Shown: positions 44,195 to 54,499, numbered from the stretch's first letter. The stretch is 64,000 bases of DNA from Callorhinus ursinus (GCF_003265705.1 NW_020312788.1:1680405-1744404), one strand, 5' to 3'. Translations and numbers: made by a program. The notes: a model not told the origin generated them from the letters alone.

Positions 44195-44320
44195 CTGCTC
44201 CTGTAGTCTTCACTTCCCGGGGTCCGGTCCTTTAAAGCGCTTCAAATCTACCGCCGCCAGAAAAGGCGCTAAACCCCACTAACAGCCTCCCTCCCCCACA
44301 AGCCAGTCCCGGCGTGGAGG
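44195..44320 (-). other. PPIG: probable noncoding first exon of PPIG (5' end approximate)
   Basis: On the minus strand a good donor, AGCAG|GTAGGT, sits at 44194 inside the CpG island and points toward the start-codon exon. No ATG-started frame there matches PPIG, so the exon is read as 5'UTR. The upstream boundary is set only by the ETS/CRE-like cluster at 44332-44346 and is uncertain. A separate first exon near the YY1 motif at 43861 is possible. Confidence 0.55.
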
Positions 44321-44331
44321 GAAATCGTCGC

Positions 44332-44346
44332 GCAGGAAGTACGTCA
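44332..44346 (+). promoter_or_regulatory. ETS plus CRE-like element in PPIG promoter
   Basis: The string gcaggaagtacgtca joins an ETS core (AGGAAGT) to a CRE half (ACGTCA). It lies about 140 bp upstream of the proposed first-exon donor, where a core promoter would be expected. This is a motif match only. Confidence 0.5.
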
Positions 44347-44659
44347 CCGGTTGACCGCATCTCCTGGTGTTGTTCTCTTGCTTGCGTCACCTAAGCCTGG
44401 AGTTCCAGGATATTGGTACCTGTTAAATACCTAGTTCATAGGTAGTAAATGCTTCTGGTGTGAGTTGATTGGGAACGTTTGTAACCGTCAAAATGCTATA
44501 TTCTTAGTGAAATGAAGTGCTTCATCCAGTAAACATGTATTCATTCTCTGCCAGAGTATTGGGAAGGAAGCCCTACCTTTAAGGAGCTTCCAGTTCAGCT
44601 TCCAGTTAACGCTGTGACACAAGTTTTAAAAAACAGAAACGAACAAAGTGCTAGTTGAG

Positions 44660-44810
44660 GAAAAGAGGAAATTACATAAGGCATTGAGGCTCTCCTTTAA
44701 AATTCTCACAGCAACACCATGATATAGGTTATTAATGCTTGTTTTACGGATAAGGAAATCGAGGCTCAGGAAGGTTAAGTACCTCCTCCCTCCGCTAAAT
44801 ACACTGTTCC
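44660..44810 (-). mobile_element. MIR fragment
   Basis: ttttacggataaggaaatcg followed by aggctcaggaaggttaagta is a reversed MIR core. Confidence 0.65.
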
Positions 44811-45130
44811 TAAATACCAAAGCAAATCTTTGACTCCAAATCCAGGGCTCTCTAGGGAAAATAGGACATATTGTGTTTTAATTGTTTTAAGAGGCAAGCA
44901 TCCCTAGATTGGGTTAAAAAATAAATGCCTCTGTATTTGGAAGGAGGCGGGCTGACGACAATCCTTGTGGGGACACGGGACGTGGGGTAAATGAGTTTTA
45001 AAGGAACTAGCTAAAGGGACTTAGATTTTGTTATTGTATAGAAAGATTTTTCACTCATTTAAGGTAGGTAAATTATAAGCAACAGTTGGGCATGTGATAT
45101 ATGTAAGGGTCTCGACCAATTAAAAAAAAT

Positions 45131-45315
45131 TTTTTTAAGATTTTATTTATTTATTTGACAGAGACACAGCGAGAGAAGGAACACAAGCAGGGGGAATGGG
45201 AGAGGGAGAAGCGGGCTTCCCGTGGAGCAGGGAGCCCGATGCAGGGCTCGATCCCATATGACCTGAGCCGAAGGCAGAAGGCAGACTCTTACCGACTGAG
45301 CCACCCAGGCGCCCC
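45131..45315 (-). mobile_element. CanSINE
   Basis: Reverse copy. Direct repeat gaccaatt. A small duplication (gaaggcagaaggcaga) lies near the head. Confidence 0.93.
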
Positions 45316-45519
45316 TGGACCAATTTTAAGAGCGGTAAAACTGAGGACAATCCCCCTCCATATCCTCATCCCATCTTAAGGCATTGCCTGTACTGCCCGA
45401 GAGCAGCAGCACACGAATTCAAATGCTAATCTCACCCGGAAACATCCTAACAGAAACACCCATAAATAAATGTTTAATCTAGGTAGCCCTTGGCCCAGTC
45501 AGGTTGACACAAAACCATC

Positions 45520-45790
45520 ACAGTGGGTATTGCACAATTTATTTATCTGTTCTACTTTAGATGGATATTTGTTTTGTTTTTGAATTTTAGCTCTTATTGA
45601 ATAAAGCTGTGAACATTCTTGTATCTGGTGTATTAGAGAACATATATTTCACTTATATGTTGGAAATACACCTAGGAATGGAATTGCTAGATTTTAGGAT
45701 ATGGGTAGGATCAGTTTTGGTAAATACTTCCAAAGAATTTTCTGAAGTGGTTGTACAATGTTCTTAATGTATATGCCTTGTGATTCCAGT
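45520..45790 (-). mobile_element. old L1 fragment
   Basis: Reversed L1 tail order: ataaagctgtgaacattctt, aatggaattgctagattt, gaagtggttgtacaatg. Confidence 0.6.
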
Positions 45791-45869
45791 ATTGGTGAGA
45801 GCTCTCATTTGCAAATAAACCCAACTTGAGCTAGTTTAGGTAAAATTAGGAATGTATTGCTTCGTGAAA

Positions 45870-46375
45870 CAACTGTTGCACAGTGTGGTGACTTTAAAAT
45901 GTCTATAAATTCTCTAATGTGACTTTTAATGAATAGTAAAAGGCAGAGTGACAGTGTGATTTTGGAGACTAGGTCATAAAAGGCATTTTGATTTCCTCCT
46001 CACTGTGTCTCTTGGATCACTCATTCAAGGGAAAATCAACTGCCATGTCAAGAAGATGCTTAAGCAGACTATGGAGAAGGCCATGTGACAAGAAAGGCTT
46101 CTTGGCAAAAGTCAGAAAGGGCTGAGTCCTCCTGTCAAAAGCCATGTGAGTGAGCCGTTTGGAAGCAATCCTCCCACCTCGTTAAGGCTTCAGATGACTA
46201 TAGTCCTTGTTGATAACTGACTTCAGCCACATAAGAAACTGTGAGCCAGAACTGCTCAGCTAAACTACTTCTGAACTTCTGGCCTACAGATACTGTGGGA
46301 TGATAAATGTTGTTTTAGGTCACTATGTCTTGGGAAGATTTATTACAATAGCAATGGATAACTAATACAGAGAAG
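45870..46375 (+). mobile_element. MLT1-type LTR (ERVL-MaLR)
   Basis: Landmarks gccacataagaaactgtgag, ccagaactgctcagctaaac, tggataactaatac at the end. An old solo LTR-like remnant without retroviral genes. Confidence 0.7.
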
Positions 46376-46905
46376 AAAGAATAGATTGAATATCAGGGAA
46401 CTTGCCTCTCGTCTAATTTGACTTACCTGTTTTTTGGCTACATTCTCTAGACTAAAGAGGTTACCTCACATTTTAATAATCTAAGTCGCTGCCAGCTCCA
46501 ATTATAAAACTCCAGAGAAGTCTTTGATTAGCACTGTAGTGACAGCCCCAAAATTTGTACTCCCACTTACCGTAGTGAGGGGTGTTGCTGGCAAGTATCT
46601 GACCTGCCTACATTTTTTTTTTTTAGCTGTCCCCTTGCATCTAAGTGAGGATAGGTGAATACTTCTCATCAGTGGAAAATAAGTGAAAATTATGTATATT
46701 ACATCCAGGCCAAGATGTTTACAAAGTGCTGTGTCTTCTCTGTGTCCTTTCTTCCTATTTTTGTTAGCTGGATCCAGAGAGTTTTAAGGCCCTGGGAGAT
46801 TATAAAAGAAGTATAGTTTCCTGAATCTCCATATAGTGAAAATTCCTCCACTGACAAGGGATATCCACGTTGGAATGTGATATGATCAAGAAATCAAATT
46901 ATGTT

Positions 46906-47633
46906 GATCCTAAAGGGCACCTGGACCACAATGTTTATAGCAGCAATGTCCACAATAGCCAAATTGTGGAAAGAGGCAAGATGTCCATCAACAGATGAAT
47001 GGATAAAGATGTGGTATATATGCATGGGATGTTACTCAGCCATCAGAAAGGATGAATACTTACCATTTATGTCGAAATGGAGGGACCTGGAGGGTATTAT
47101 GCTGAGCTAAATAAGTCAATCAGAGACAGTTATCATATGGTTTCACTCATGTGGAATATAAGAAACAGCATAGAGGACCATAGGGGAAGGGAGGGAAAAC
47201 TGAATGGGAAGTCATCAGAGAGGAAGAAAAACCATGAGAGACTTTTTTTTTTTAAGATTTTATTTATTTATTTGATAGAAAGAGACACAGCGAGAGTGGG
47301 AACACAAGCAGGGGGAGTGGGAGAGGGAGAGCAGGCTTCCCACCAAGCAGGGAGCCTGGCTCAATCCCAGGACCCTGGGATCATGACCTGAGCCAAAGGC
47401 AGACGCTTAACGACTGAGCCACCCAGGTGCCCCACCATGACAGACTCTTAACTATAGGAAACAAACTGAGGGTTGCTGGAGGGGAGGCGGATGGGAGGAT
47501 GGAGATATTGGGTGATGGGCATTAAGGAGGGCATGTAACCTGATGAGCACTGGGTGTTATACACAACTGATGAGTTACTGAACTCTACAGTTGAAACTAA
47601 TGATGTACTATATGTTAGCTAATAGAATTAAAA
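46906..47633 (+). mobile_element. 5'-truncated L1 insertion with 18-bp target duplication
   Basis: Direct repeat aagaaatcaaattatgtt at 46888-46905 and 47634-47651. L1 tail landmarks gtccatcaacagatgaatgg, gtggtatatatgcatgg, gagcactgggtgttatac. It carries a later CanSINE. Confidence 0.92.
47239..47433 (-). mobile_element. CanSINE inside the L1
   Basis: Reverse copy. Target accatgagagac / accatgacagac with one mismatch. Confidence 0.93.
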
Positions 47634-47880
47634 AAGAAATCAAATTATGTTAGGTAAACCACTGACATTTGGCTTTCTTTATCACAGCAGATAGCATTAC
47701 CCATCTAGTAGGCTGTGGGCCTGAAGTACTAGATTTGGCCTAGCCTAGGTCATTTCAGTCTTTGTAGTGTGAAAAATGGGAGCCTGATACCGAAAGAGGG
47801 GAAGTTGCTGGGCTGGGCTACTTCAATTAATTTACCATTATTTTATTATTTTTAGAGATTTTTTTAAAAAGTATTTTTAT

Positions 47881-48071
47881 TGGGGCGCCTGAGTGGCTCG
47901 TTAAGCAGCTGCCTTCGGCTAGGGTCATGATCCCGGGGTCCTGGGATCAAGCCCCACATCGAGGTCCCCACTCCACGGGAAGCCTGCTTCTCCACTCCCA
48001 CTCCCTCTGATTGTGTTCCCTCTTTCACTGTGTCTCTCTGTCAAATAAATAAATAAAATCTTTAAAAAAAA
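47881..48071 (+). mobile_element. CanSINE nested in the tail of a reverse CanSINE
   Basis: Head deleted by a few bases (ggctcgttaagcagc). Direct repeat agtatttttat. Confidence 0.92.
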
Positions 48072-48113
48072 GAGTATTTTTATTTATTTTTGCGAGAGAG
48101 AGAGAACATGAGC

Positions 48114-48150
48114 GGGGGGGGGGGGGGAAGGGGGGGGGGGGGGGAGGGGG
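48114..48150 (+). repeat. long G tract
   Basis: Runs of 14, 15 and 5 Gs separated by AA and A, arising within the GGGG-rich body of a reversed CanSINE. G-quadruplex potential is high. Confidence 0.9.
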
Positions 48151-48279
48151 CGGAGAGAGAAGCAGGCTCCCCGCTGAGCAGGGAGCTTGATGTGGGACTT
48201 GATCCCAGGACCCCGGGATCATGACCTGAGCCAAAGGCAGACGTTTAACCACTGAGCCACCCAGGTGCCCTATTTTTAG

Positions 48280-48458
48280 TGATTTATTTATTTGCCGGGG
48301 TGGGGGAGGGGCGAAGGGAGAGGAAGAGAGAGAATCCTGAGCAGACTCCCTGCTGAGGGGGTGGAGCCTCATGCGGGTTTCAATTTCAGGACCCCAAGAT
48401 CATGACCTGAGCCAAAAACAAGTCAGACACTTAACCAACTGAGCCACCCAGGCACCCC
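48280..48458 (-). mobile_element. CanSINE
   Basis: Reverse copy directly after the previous one. Ends gagccacccaggcacccc. Confidence 0.91.
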
Positions 48459-48469
48459 AATTTATTTTT

Positions 48470-48780
48470 TTTAAACATTTTATGTTTCAGTATGTCTATA
48501 CCCAATATGGGGCTTGAACCCTGAGATCAAGAGTCACAGTCTCAGGTACCTGGGTGGCTCAGTCTGGTTAGACATCTGCCTTTGGCTCAGGTCATGATCC
48601 AGGGGTCCTTGGATCGAGCCCTGCATCAGTCTCCCTGCTCAGCGGGGAGGCTGCTTCTCCCTTTTCCTCTCCCTCTGCCTCTCCCCCTGCTTGTGTGCTC
48701 TCTCACTCTCTCTCTCAAATAAATAAATAAAATCTTAAAAAAAAAAATCATAGTCTCCACCGACTGAGCCCACCCCAACT
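48470..48780 (-). mobile_element. tRNA-Lys-like SINE split by a CanSINE
   Basis: Outer parts caatatggggcttgaaccct, gagatcaagagtcac and, after the insert, gtctccaccgactgagccca make a reversed tRNA-Lys-like head. Confidence 0.75.
48546..48747 (+). mobile_element. CanSINE nested in a tRNA-Lys-like SINE
   Basis: Target tcacagtctc / tcatagtctc on both sides. Confidence 0.92.
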
Positions 48781-48939
48781 TACCTATTTTTAGAAGAATG
48801 AAAAATTTCGTTTCTACCCACAGAAAATGACAAATTATTGTTTGTTCTTATTTTCTTCTATATCACCAATCATATCATCAAAAATGTTAAACTTTTCAAA
48901 AATACATGCTTATTGTCACATATATTTTACAATAATATA

Positions 48940-49835
48940 AGGTATTGTAAAATTCTGAACATTCCATAGAGGTTTAAAAATAATTGTCCCCTAACTTTTT
49001 CTAATTCCTTTCCCTTGAAATACCCAATAATATTCTTTTCTATTCCTGTACTGACATTTAAAACTTTCTCTCCCTTCCTTCAACAAAAATGAGATCTCGT
49101 CACACATATTACTCTTAAAATGCTTTTGTTTGCATAAAAATATATTATGAGCATTTTTTGGTATCTATATACCAATTCCATAGTATGGATATACTACAAT
49201 ATATCCAGCCATTCTTCTCTTGGACATTTCAGTTGTTTCAAGTTTTGGTTATACAAACAATACTGTAATAAACATCTTTTACATATATCCTTATGTATTT
49301 TTTTTTTAAGAGAATCAGAGCTGCTTCTTTGTTTTTTTTTTTTTTTAAGATTTTATTTATTTATTTGAGAGAGAGAATGAGAGATAGAGAGCACGAGAGG
49401 GAAGAGGGTCAGAGGGAGAAGCAGACTCCCCACCGAGCAGGGAGCCTGATGCGGGACTCGATCCCAGGACTCCAGGATCATGACCTGAGCCAAAGGTAGT
49501 CGCTTAACCAACTGAGCCACCCAGGCGCCCCTATCCTTATGTATTGATGCTTATAAATATGCAGGAAAGAGCCAGAAGTGAGATTAATGCATATCAGAAT
49601 ATGTACACTTTTCAATGTGACATATAATACCCGATTAGTATCCTGAAAGGTTGAAGCATTTTAAGATTATATAAAAATGGCTCTTTTCCTTCATGAAGGT
49701 TTCCATTTTTTTTAGTTTTTGCCAATTTAATGGGTGAAAGAATGGTATCATCTTATTTTGTAATTTCCTTATTGCCAGTGAGGTTGCCCTTTTCTTTTTA
49801 AGAATACCTTTTTTTTTAATTGTAGTAAAATACAC
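48940..49835 (-). mobile_element. old L1 fragment, interrupted by a SINE
   Basis: Reversed tail: gtatggatatactacaatat, tggacatttcagttgtttc, aataaacatcttttac, then cctgaaaggttgaagc and ttttgccaatttaatggg after the SINE. Confidence 0.6.
49300..49531 (-). mobile_element. CanSINE with an extra transduced segment at its 3' end
   Basis: Target tatccttatgtatt at 49286-49299 and 49532-49545. On the SINE strand the order is SINE, poly(A), caaagaagcagctctgatt, second poly(A), target. Confidence 0.88.
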
Positions 49836-49844
49836 AATCTTAGC

Positions 49845-50212
49845 TATTTTTTAAAAAGATTTTATTTAGGGGCACCTGGGTCTGCCTTCGGCTCAGGTCA
49901 TGATCCCAGGGTCCTAGGATTGAGCCCTGCATCAGGCTCTCTGCTCAGCGGGAAGCCTGCTTCTCCCTCTCCCACTCCCCCTGCTTGTGTCCCCTCTCTT
50001 GCTCTCTCTCTCTCTGTCAAATAAATAAAAAAAAGATTTTATTTATTTATTTGAGAGAGAGTGAGCACAGGAGGCGGCGGGGAGGAGAGCAGAGGGAGAA
50101 GCAGACTCCCCACCGAGCAGGGAGCCTGATGGGGGACCTGGACTCCAGGATCATGACCCGGACTCTGGGATCATGACCAGAGGCTTAACTGACTGAACCA
50201 CCCAGGTGCCCC
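49845..50212 (-). mobile_element. CanSINE split by a CanSINE
   Basis: Outer target caatcttagc(t/c)a on both sides. Body 50029-50212 shows a small internal duplication (actccaggatcatgac / actctgggatcatgac). Confidence 0.9.
49868..50028 (+). mobile_element. CanSINE nested in the tail, head deleted
   Basis: ggcacctgggtctgccttcg lacks about 20 bp of the A-box region. Sits in an aagattttattta target. Confidence 0.9.
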
Positions 50213-51161
50213 AATCTTAGCCATTGTTAAGTGTATTGTTCAGTAGCATTAAGTATAGTCACTTTGTGAAATCAATCTTTAGAACTTTTTGTCTTGCAAA
50301 ACTGTAGCTTTATACCCACTGAACAACTCTCCATTACCTTTTCCCCACATCTCCTAGTAACTGCTATTCTACTTTTTGTTTCTATGGATTTGACTACTCT
50401 AGGTACCTCATATGAAGGGAATCATAGAATATTTGTTCTTTTGTGTCTGGCTTATATTTCATTTAGCATAGTGTCTTCAAGGTTCATCCATGTTGTAGCA
50501 TGTGTCAGAATTTCCTTTCTTTTTAAGGCTGAATAAAATCCCACTATATGTATATATGACATTTTCTTTATCCATTTATCTGTCAGTGGACACTTGGGTT
50601 GCTTCTACATTTTGGCTATCATAGATAATGCTGCTGTGAACATTGCTGTTTAAATATTTGCTCAAGTTCCTGCATTTAATTCTTTTGAGTATTCAGAAAT
50701 AAAATTACTAGATTACATGATAATTCTGTTTAATTTTTTGAGGAACCACCATACTGTTTTCCCACAGCAGCTGCACCATTTTACATTCCCACCAGTAATA
50801 CACAACAAGGGTTCCAGTTTCTCCACATCCTTGTCAACACTTGTTATTTTCTGATTTTTTAGTAATAGCCATCCTATTCGGTGTGAAGTGGTCTCTCATT
50901 GTACTTTGATTTGCATTTCCGTAATGATAAGTGATGTTGAACATTTTTTCATGTGCCTGTGACCGTGGAGAAATGTCTGTTTAAGTCCTTTGCCCATTGA
51001 GAAAAATTTCTGTCACTGATTTGTATGAGTTCTTCATATATTCTGGATATTCATCTATCAGATATATCATTTGCAAATATTTTCTCCCATTCTGTGGGTT
51101 GCCTTTTCACTCTGTTGACAGTGTTCTTTGATGAATGAAAGTTTTAAATTTTGATGAAGTC

Positions 51162-51346
51162 AGGGGCACCTGGGTGGCTCAGTCGTTAAGCGTCTACCTT
51201 CGGCTCAGGTCATGATCCCAGGGTCCTGGGATGGAGCCCCGCATCAGGTTCCTTGCTCAGTGGGGAGCCTGCTTCTCCCTCTCCCACTCCCCCTGCTTGT
51301 GCTCTCTCTCTCTGACAAATAAAGAAATAAAATCTTTGAAAAAAAT
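51162..51346 (+). mobile_element. CanSINE inside the reversed L1
   Basis: Direct repeat aaattttgatgaagtc on both sides. Confidence 0.95.
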
Positions 51347-51544
51347 AAATTTTGATGAAGTCCAATTTACTTAGTTTTTTCTCTTCTTGCCTGTGCTGTT
51401 GGTTTTATATACAACAAACACATTTTTACCAGCAGAATTACTCCAGGAGAAAAACATTCAAATTAATTTGTGAGGGGGAAAAAAAACAGTCTCTGATGTT
51501 GGAGAAATGCTCATTGTTAAGACTCAATGTTATTTCAAACTAAT

Positions 51545-51975
51545 CTGGCAGGGCTTAAAGCATCTTGTCCTCCTGTTGGACATAAACAAACTCACAGAAC
51601 ATTGACATCAGACAAGGTCACTGTTCCACACAAAATACCAAATACACCTCTCATTAAATGAGTGAATTCTACTTCTTTACCAATTTCAGCTTTATCCCCA
51701 CATAGTCTGCTTTTCTTATTGTTAGATGTATTAGATGCCCCATCATAGAATTGCCCTGCTTCCTTAAAGCACCCAAGGTAGAGCAAACATTTTCTTCCTT
51801 AGACCTTCCCCAAAGTTACCCAATCAAAGCCCAAATCCTATAATAGTTTCTTTCTAGTACTCTTTTACTGAGCAACTAAATGATTCCCTGCAGTGTGCAT
51901 TTTCGTTAGCTGCAACAAGTAATAAACCTCAACTGCAGTCTTCTTGTGATTTTTGGCTGAAGGGCATTGACATTT
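51545..51975 (+). mobile_element. LTR-like element, first copy
   Basis: Contains agacaaggtcactgt, ccctgcttccttaaagc, caagtaataaacctcaac and ends tttggctgaagggcattgac, as in an ERV LTR with its U5. No retroviral gene seen. Confidence 0.55.
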
Positions 51976-52188
51976 GCTAGGAGGAAATTAAGAGCCAAAC
52001 TTTGTTAACCACTTGTTAGCTCTTGTAAAAGATGCTTCTTCATGATTTAAATCATTAGCTAGAATACAATTTTATAGCTATGGACTTAAATTATTACCTT
52101 AATTTTGTTCTCAGGTGTGATTTATACATAAATATATATACCTTATGAATGCCCTAGACTGCAAGTAAAGAAAAAAGTTGCTAACAGT

Positions 52189-52386
52189 GGGGCGCCTGGG
52201 TGGCTCAGTCATTGAGCGTCTGCCTTCAGCTCAGGTCATGATCCCAGGGTCTTGGGATCGAGCCCCACATTGGGCTCCCTGCTCTGTGGGAAGCCTGCTT
52301 CTCCCTCTCCCACTCCCCCTGCTTGTGTTCCCTCTCTCACTGTGTCTCTCTCTGTTAAATAAATAAATAAAATCTTTAAAAAAAAA
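52189..52386 (+). mobile_element. CanSINE
   Basis: Perfect direct repeat aaagttgctaacagtg on both sides. Confidence 0.95.
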
Positions 52387-52569
52387 AGTTGCTAACAGTG
52401 ACTAAACAAAAGGGTTTCCTTTCCTTACATAAACAAGATTCCAAAGGAAGGCAAGCTTCTGGTATTTGTTTCTTAGGCCAGTCTCCTTACAATTTTGCAA
52501 ACTGGTGAGAAGGAGATGAACAGGTCCCAACAGTGAAAAAACTATAGTTACTTTCTTCTAGATAGTCCT

Positions 52570-53105
52570 GACACTATCATTTAGGCCTTATTGTTGCCAG
52601 GAGCTGGTCTGGCACTCGTAGCTCAGCATTGGTATTCTGTTGAACAATTGCACAGAACACCAACATGAGACAAGGCCACTGTCTGACTATGATGGAACAA
52701 GACACAGACAAGACCATTCCATAATCATACAGAACTGAGACCAAAACAAGAACATTGTCCAAATCACAAAAAATGACCAAACATCTACCTATCCTGGCTT
52801 TTATGAGTGACTGCTCCCTCTTTATCAAATACAGCTGTAACCTCACTTCATTCCTCCTGCCCTATAGACAAAGTTTATTAAGTTACCCAATAATGGAATT
52901 ATCCCTGCTTCCTCACAGCATCCAGTCCAGAGAAAATCTCCCTTACCCTCTCCCAAATCACTTAACACAAGGCTGAATACCATACTAAGTTCTTTCTAAC
53001 ACCTTCTTAATTTGACACTCCTTGGGGTGTGTTCTGCTTCATTGCAACTGGTCAGTAATCCCAACTTTAATTATAGGTCTTTGACTGAAGGATATTGACA
53101 CAGGT
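52570..53105 (+). mobile_element. LTR-like element, second copy
   Basis: Matches the copy at 51545 in order: agacaaggccactgt, ccctgcttcctcacagc, actggtcagtaatccc, tctttgactgaaggatattg. Longer in its left half. Confidence 0.55.
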
Positions 53106-53289
53106 TATGCCCAGTTTCATCCCTATGCTTTTTCTGATGTTTGTTCTGAAACTCTATCTATTCTGTGCATTAAGGTCAACCTCAGTCTTCAAATTTGTTA
53201 TCAGTTGATCTGTTTCCAAACAATCTAAATCAGTGCAACTCAAAATGTGCTCTGCCATTAGTGGTTGTCTATGGTGTTGGAGGTGGGTG

Positions 53290-53470
53290 ATGGGAAGTGA
53301 CTGCTACTGGTTAGCTGGTTTCTTTTTGGACTTATGAAAATATTTTAAAATGAATTGTGGTGATGCTCCACAACACTAAATGAGGAAAAGCATTGAATTG
53401 TACACTGTAAATGGGTAATTTGCTTGGTGTGTAAATTATTTTTAATAAAGCTGTTAAAAAAAAAAAGTAC
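53290..53470 (+). mobile_element. retrotransposon 3' end, L1-like
   Basis: attgtacactgtaaatgggt, gtgtaaattatttttaataa, agctgttaaaaaa is the usual L1 tail phrase. Confidence 0.6.
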
Positions 53471-53659
53471 GATTCCAAAGACTGGCCTCACCATGACACA
53501 AGGGCTGATACTGAGAGTAAGAGTTTACTCTTATAGCCATTTGACACTTATTTCATATATGTTGAATATTGTAAGAAACAAAAATCCACCTGTGTTTTTT
53601 CCGTTTACCTTTTCAAATTTCTATTTTCTAAATATTCATTTTTTATTATACGTATATTT

Positions 53660-53846
53660 TAAAGATTTTATTTATTTATTTGTCAGAGAGAGAGAGAGAG
53701 TGCACAAGCAGGAAGAACAGCAGGCAGAGGCAGAGGCAAGCTCCCTGCTGAGCAAGCAGCCTGAAGTGGGACTGATCCCAGGACCCTGGGATTATAACCT
53801 GAGCCGAAGGCAGACGCTTAACTAACTGAGCCACCCAGGCATCCCA
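53660..53846 (-). mobile_element. CanSINE upstream of FASTKD1 promoter
   Basis: Reverse copy. Flanks ttttttattata / actttttattata. Confidence 0.92.
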
Positions 53847-53983
53847 CTTTTTATTATATATTATTAAAAAAATCAGTCTTCCATGGACTGGGAGAAAACC
53901 TCAGATGACTGGGAAACAATGACCTAAAGCACCTATAACTTCAACAGTTTAAAATGTGTTGTCCCAGAGTCTCTCAACGTGGA

Positions 53984-54003
53984 ACTACAATGCCCAGAAT
54001 TCC
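53984..54003 (+). promoter_or_regulatory. ZNF143 (STAF/SBS) binding motif
   Basis: The bases actacaatgcccagaattc closely follow the ACTACAATTCCCAGAATGC consensus of ZNF143, often co-bound by THAP11/HCF-1. The position in the proposed FASTKD1 core promoter is typical for housekeeping and nuclear-encoded mitochondrial genes. Confidence 0.75.
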
Positions 54004-54051
54004 CCGCGAATGCGTAGGCGACGTCCATTCCGTTGACCTCGCCGCTGCGTC

Positions 54052-54067
54052 CTCTGGGGCCTGTAGT
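54052..54067 (-). promoter_or_regulatory. second, degenerate ZNF143-like motif
   Basis: On the minus strand ACTACAGGCCCCAGAG keeps the ACTACA and CCCAG blocks of the SBS motif but differs in the spacer. It lies about 50 bp from the first site in opposite orientation. Confidence 0.4.
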
Positions 54068-54499
54068 ACGTACCTTCCGCTGAGCACGCTCTGCTGTCCC
54101 GGCATTTTTTCCGGTTTGGGGACTGGATCGTCAGAAGATAGGTGATGTCTCTCGAGGAAAGGCTGCAAACTATGTGATATGGGGTACGGGAGGGAATGCC
54201 ACAACCGAGCCTGTTACGTCACTTGTTGGGGACCAGAAATAGTCCTGACTTATGAGCCATCGTGACCAGCCTTACCTGGAATCCTCCAGAAAAGTTGAAG
54301 CTTGTTGAGAGAAGAGCTTAACCTGCAAGTCAGGGCCGGGTAGCGGCGGCAGCTTTTCTATCACCCAGCGTTTTTTCGGTCCTGAGATGCAAGGTTTAGC
54401 TGAGAACCTCCTTACGGGTATTGGATTTTTCCAGTGCTTGGAGGAGATCAGGGCTGAGCCCACTGCTAGAGGGGACGCGGGAGATCACTTTCATTGGTT

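Larger units (their letters stand above)
43830..44360 (-). promoter_or_regulatory. PPIG: CpG-island promoter of PPIG
   Basis: It is the most GC- and CpG-rich stretch of the window, free of transposons, and lies at the expected 5' end of PPIG. It contains many GC boxes, a YY1-type site and an ETS/CRE-like site. No TATA box is evident. Short open frames here are incidental to composition. Confidence 0.8.
46530..47720 (+). mobile_element. possible second LTR fragment split by an L1
   Basis: Sequence around gctggatccagagagttt, ccctgggagat and, after the L1, aaccactgacatttggc resembles a MaLR-like LTR 3' half. Weakly supported. Confidence 0.35.
47856..48270 (-). mobile_element. CanSINE split by a CanSINE, with a G-rich expansion
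   Basis: Direct repeat tatttttag at 47847-47855 and 48271-48279. Tail part precedes and body follows the inserted SINE. Confidence 0.9.
49836..51420 (-). mobile_element. L1 (L1MB/C type), 3'UTR to ORF2 C-terminal region, reversed
   Basis: Reversed landmarks: ttcatccatgttgtagcatg, tttatccatttatctgtcag, tggacacttgggttgcttct, gaaccaccatactgttttcc, cacatccttgtcaacacttg, gatttgcatttccgtaatga. Two SINE sites interrupt it. Confidence 0.92.
53950..54230 (+). promoter_or_regulatory. FASTKD1: FASTKD1 promoter / first-exon region
   Basis: A CpG-enriched, repeat-free stretch 2.6 kb upstream of the FASTKD1 coding start. It holds a near-consensus ZNF143 site, a weaker inverted one, an ETS core on the minus strand (CCGGAAA, near 54108-54114) and an ATF/CREB-like TTACGTCAC at 54214-54222. 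A first-exon donor may be GATAG|GTGATG at 54141/54142; that call is weak. Confidence 0.65.

Noticed and set aside
43810..44282. Overlapping open frames of about 95-124 residues in the CpG island
   Set aside because: They run on both strands, follow the GC-rich composition and have no family resemblance. The region is the PPIG promoter and first exon.
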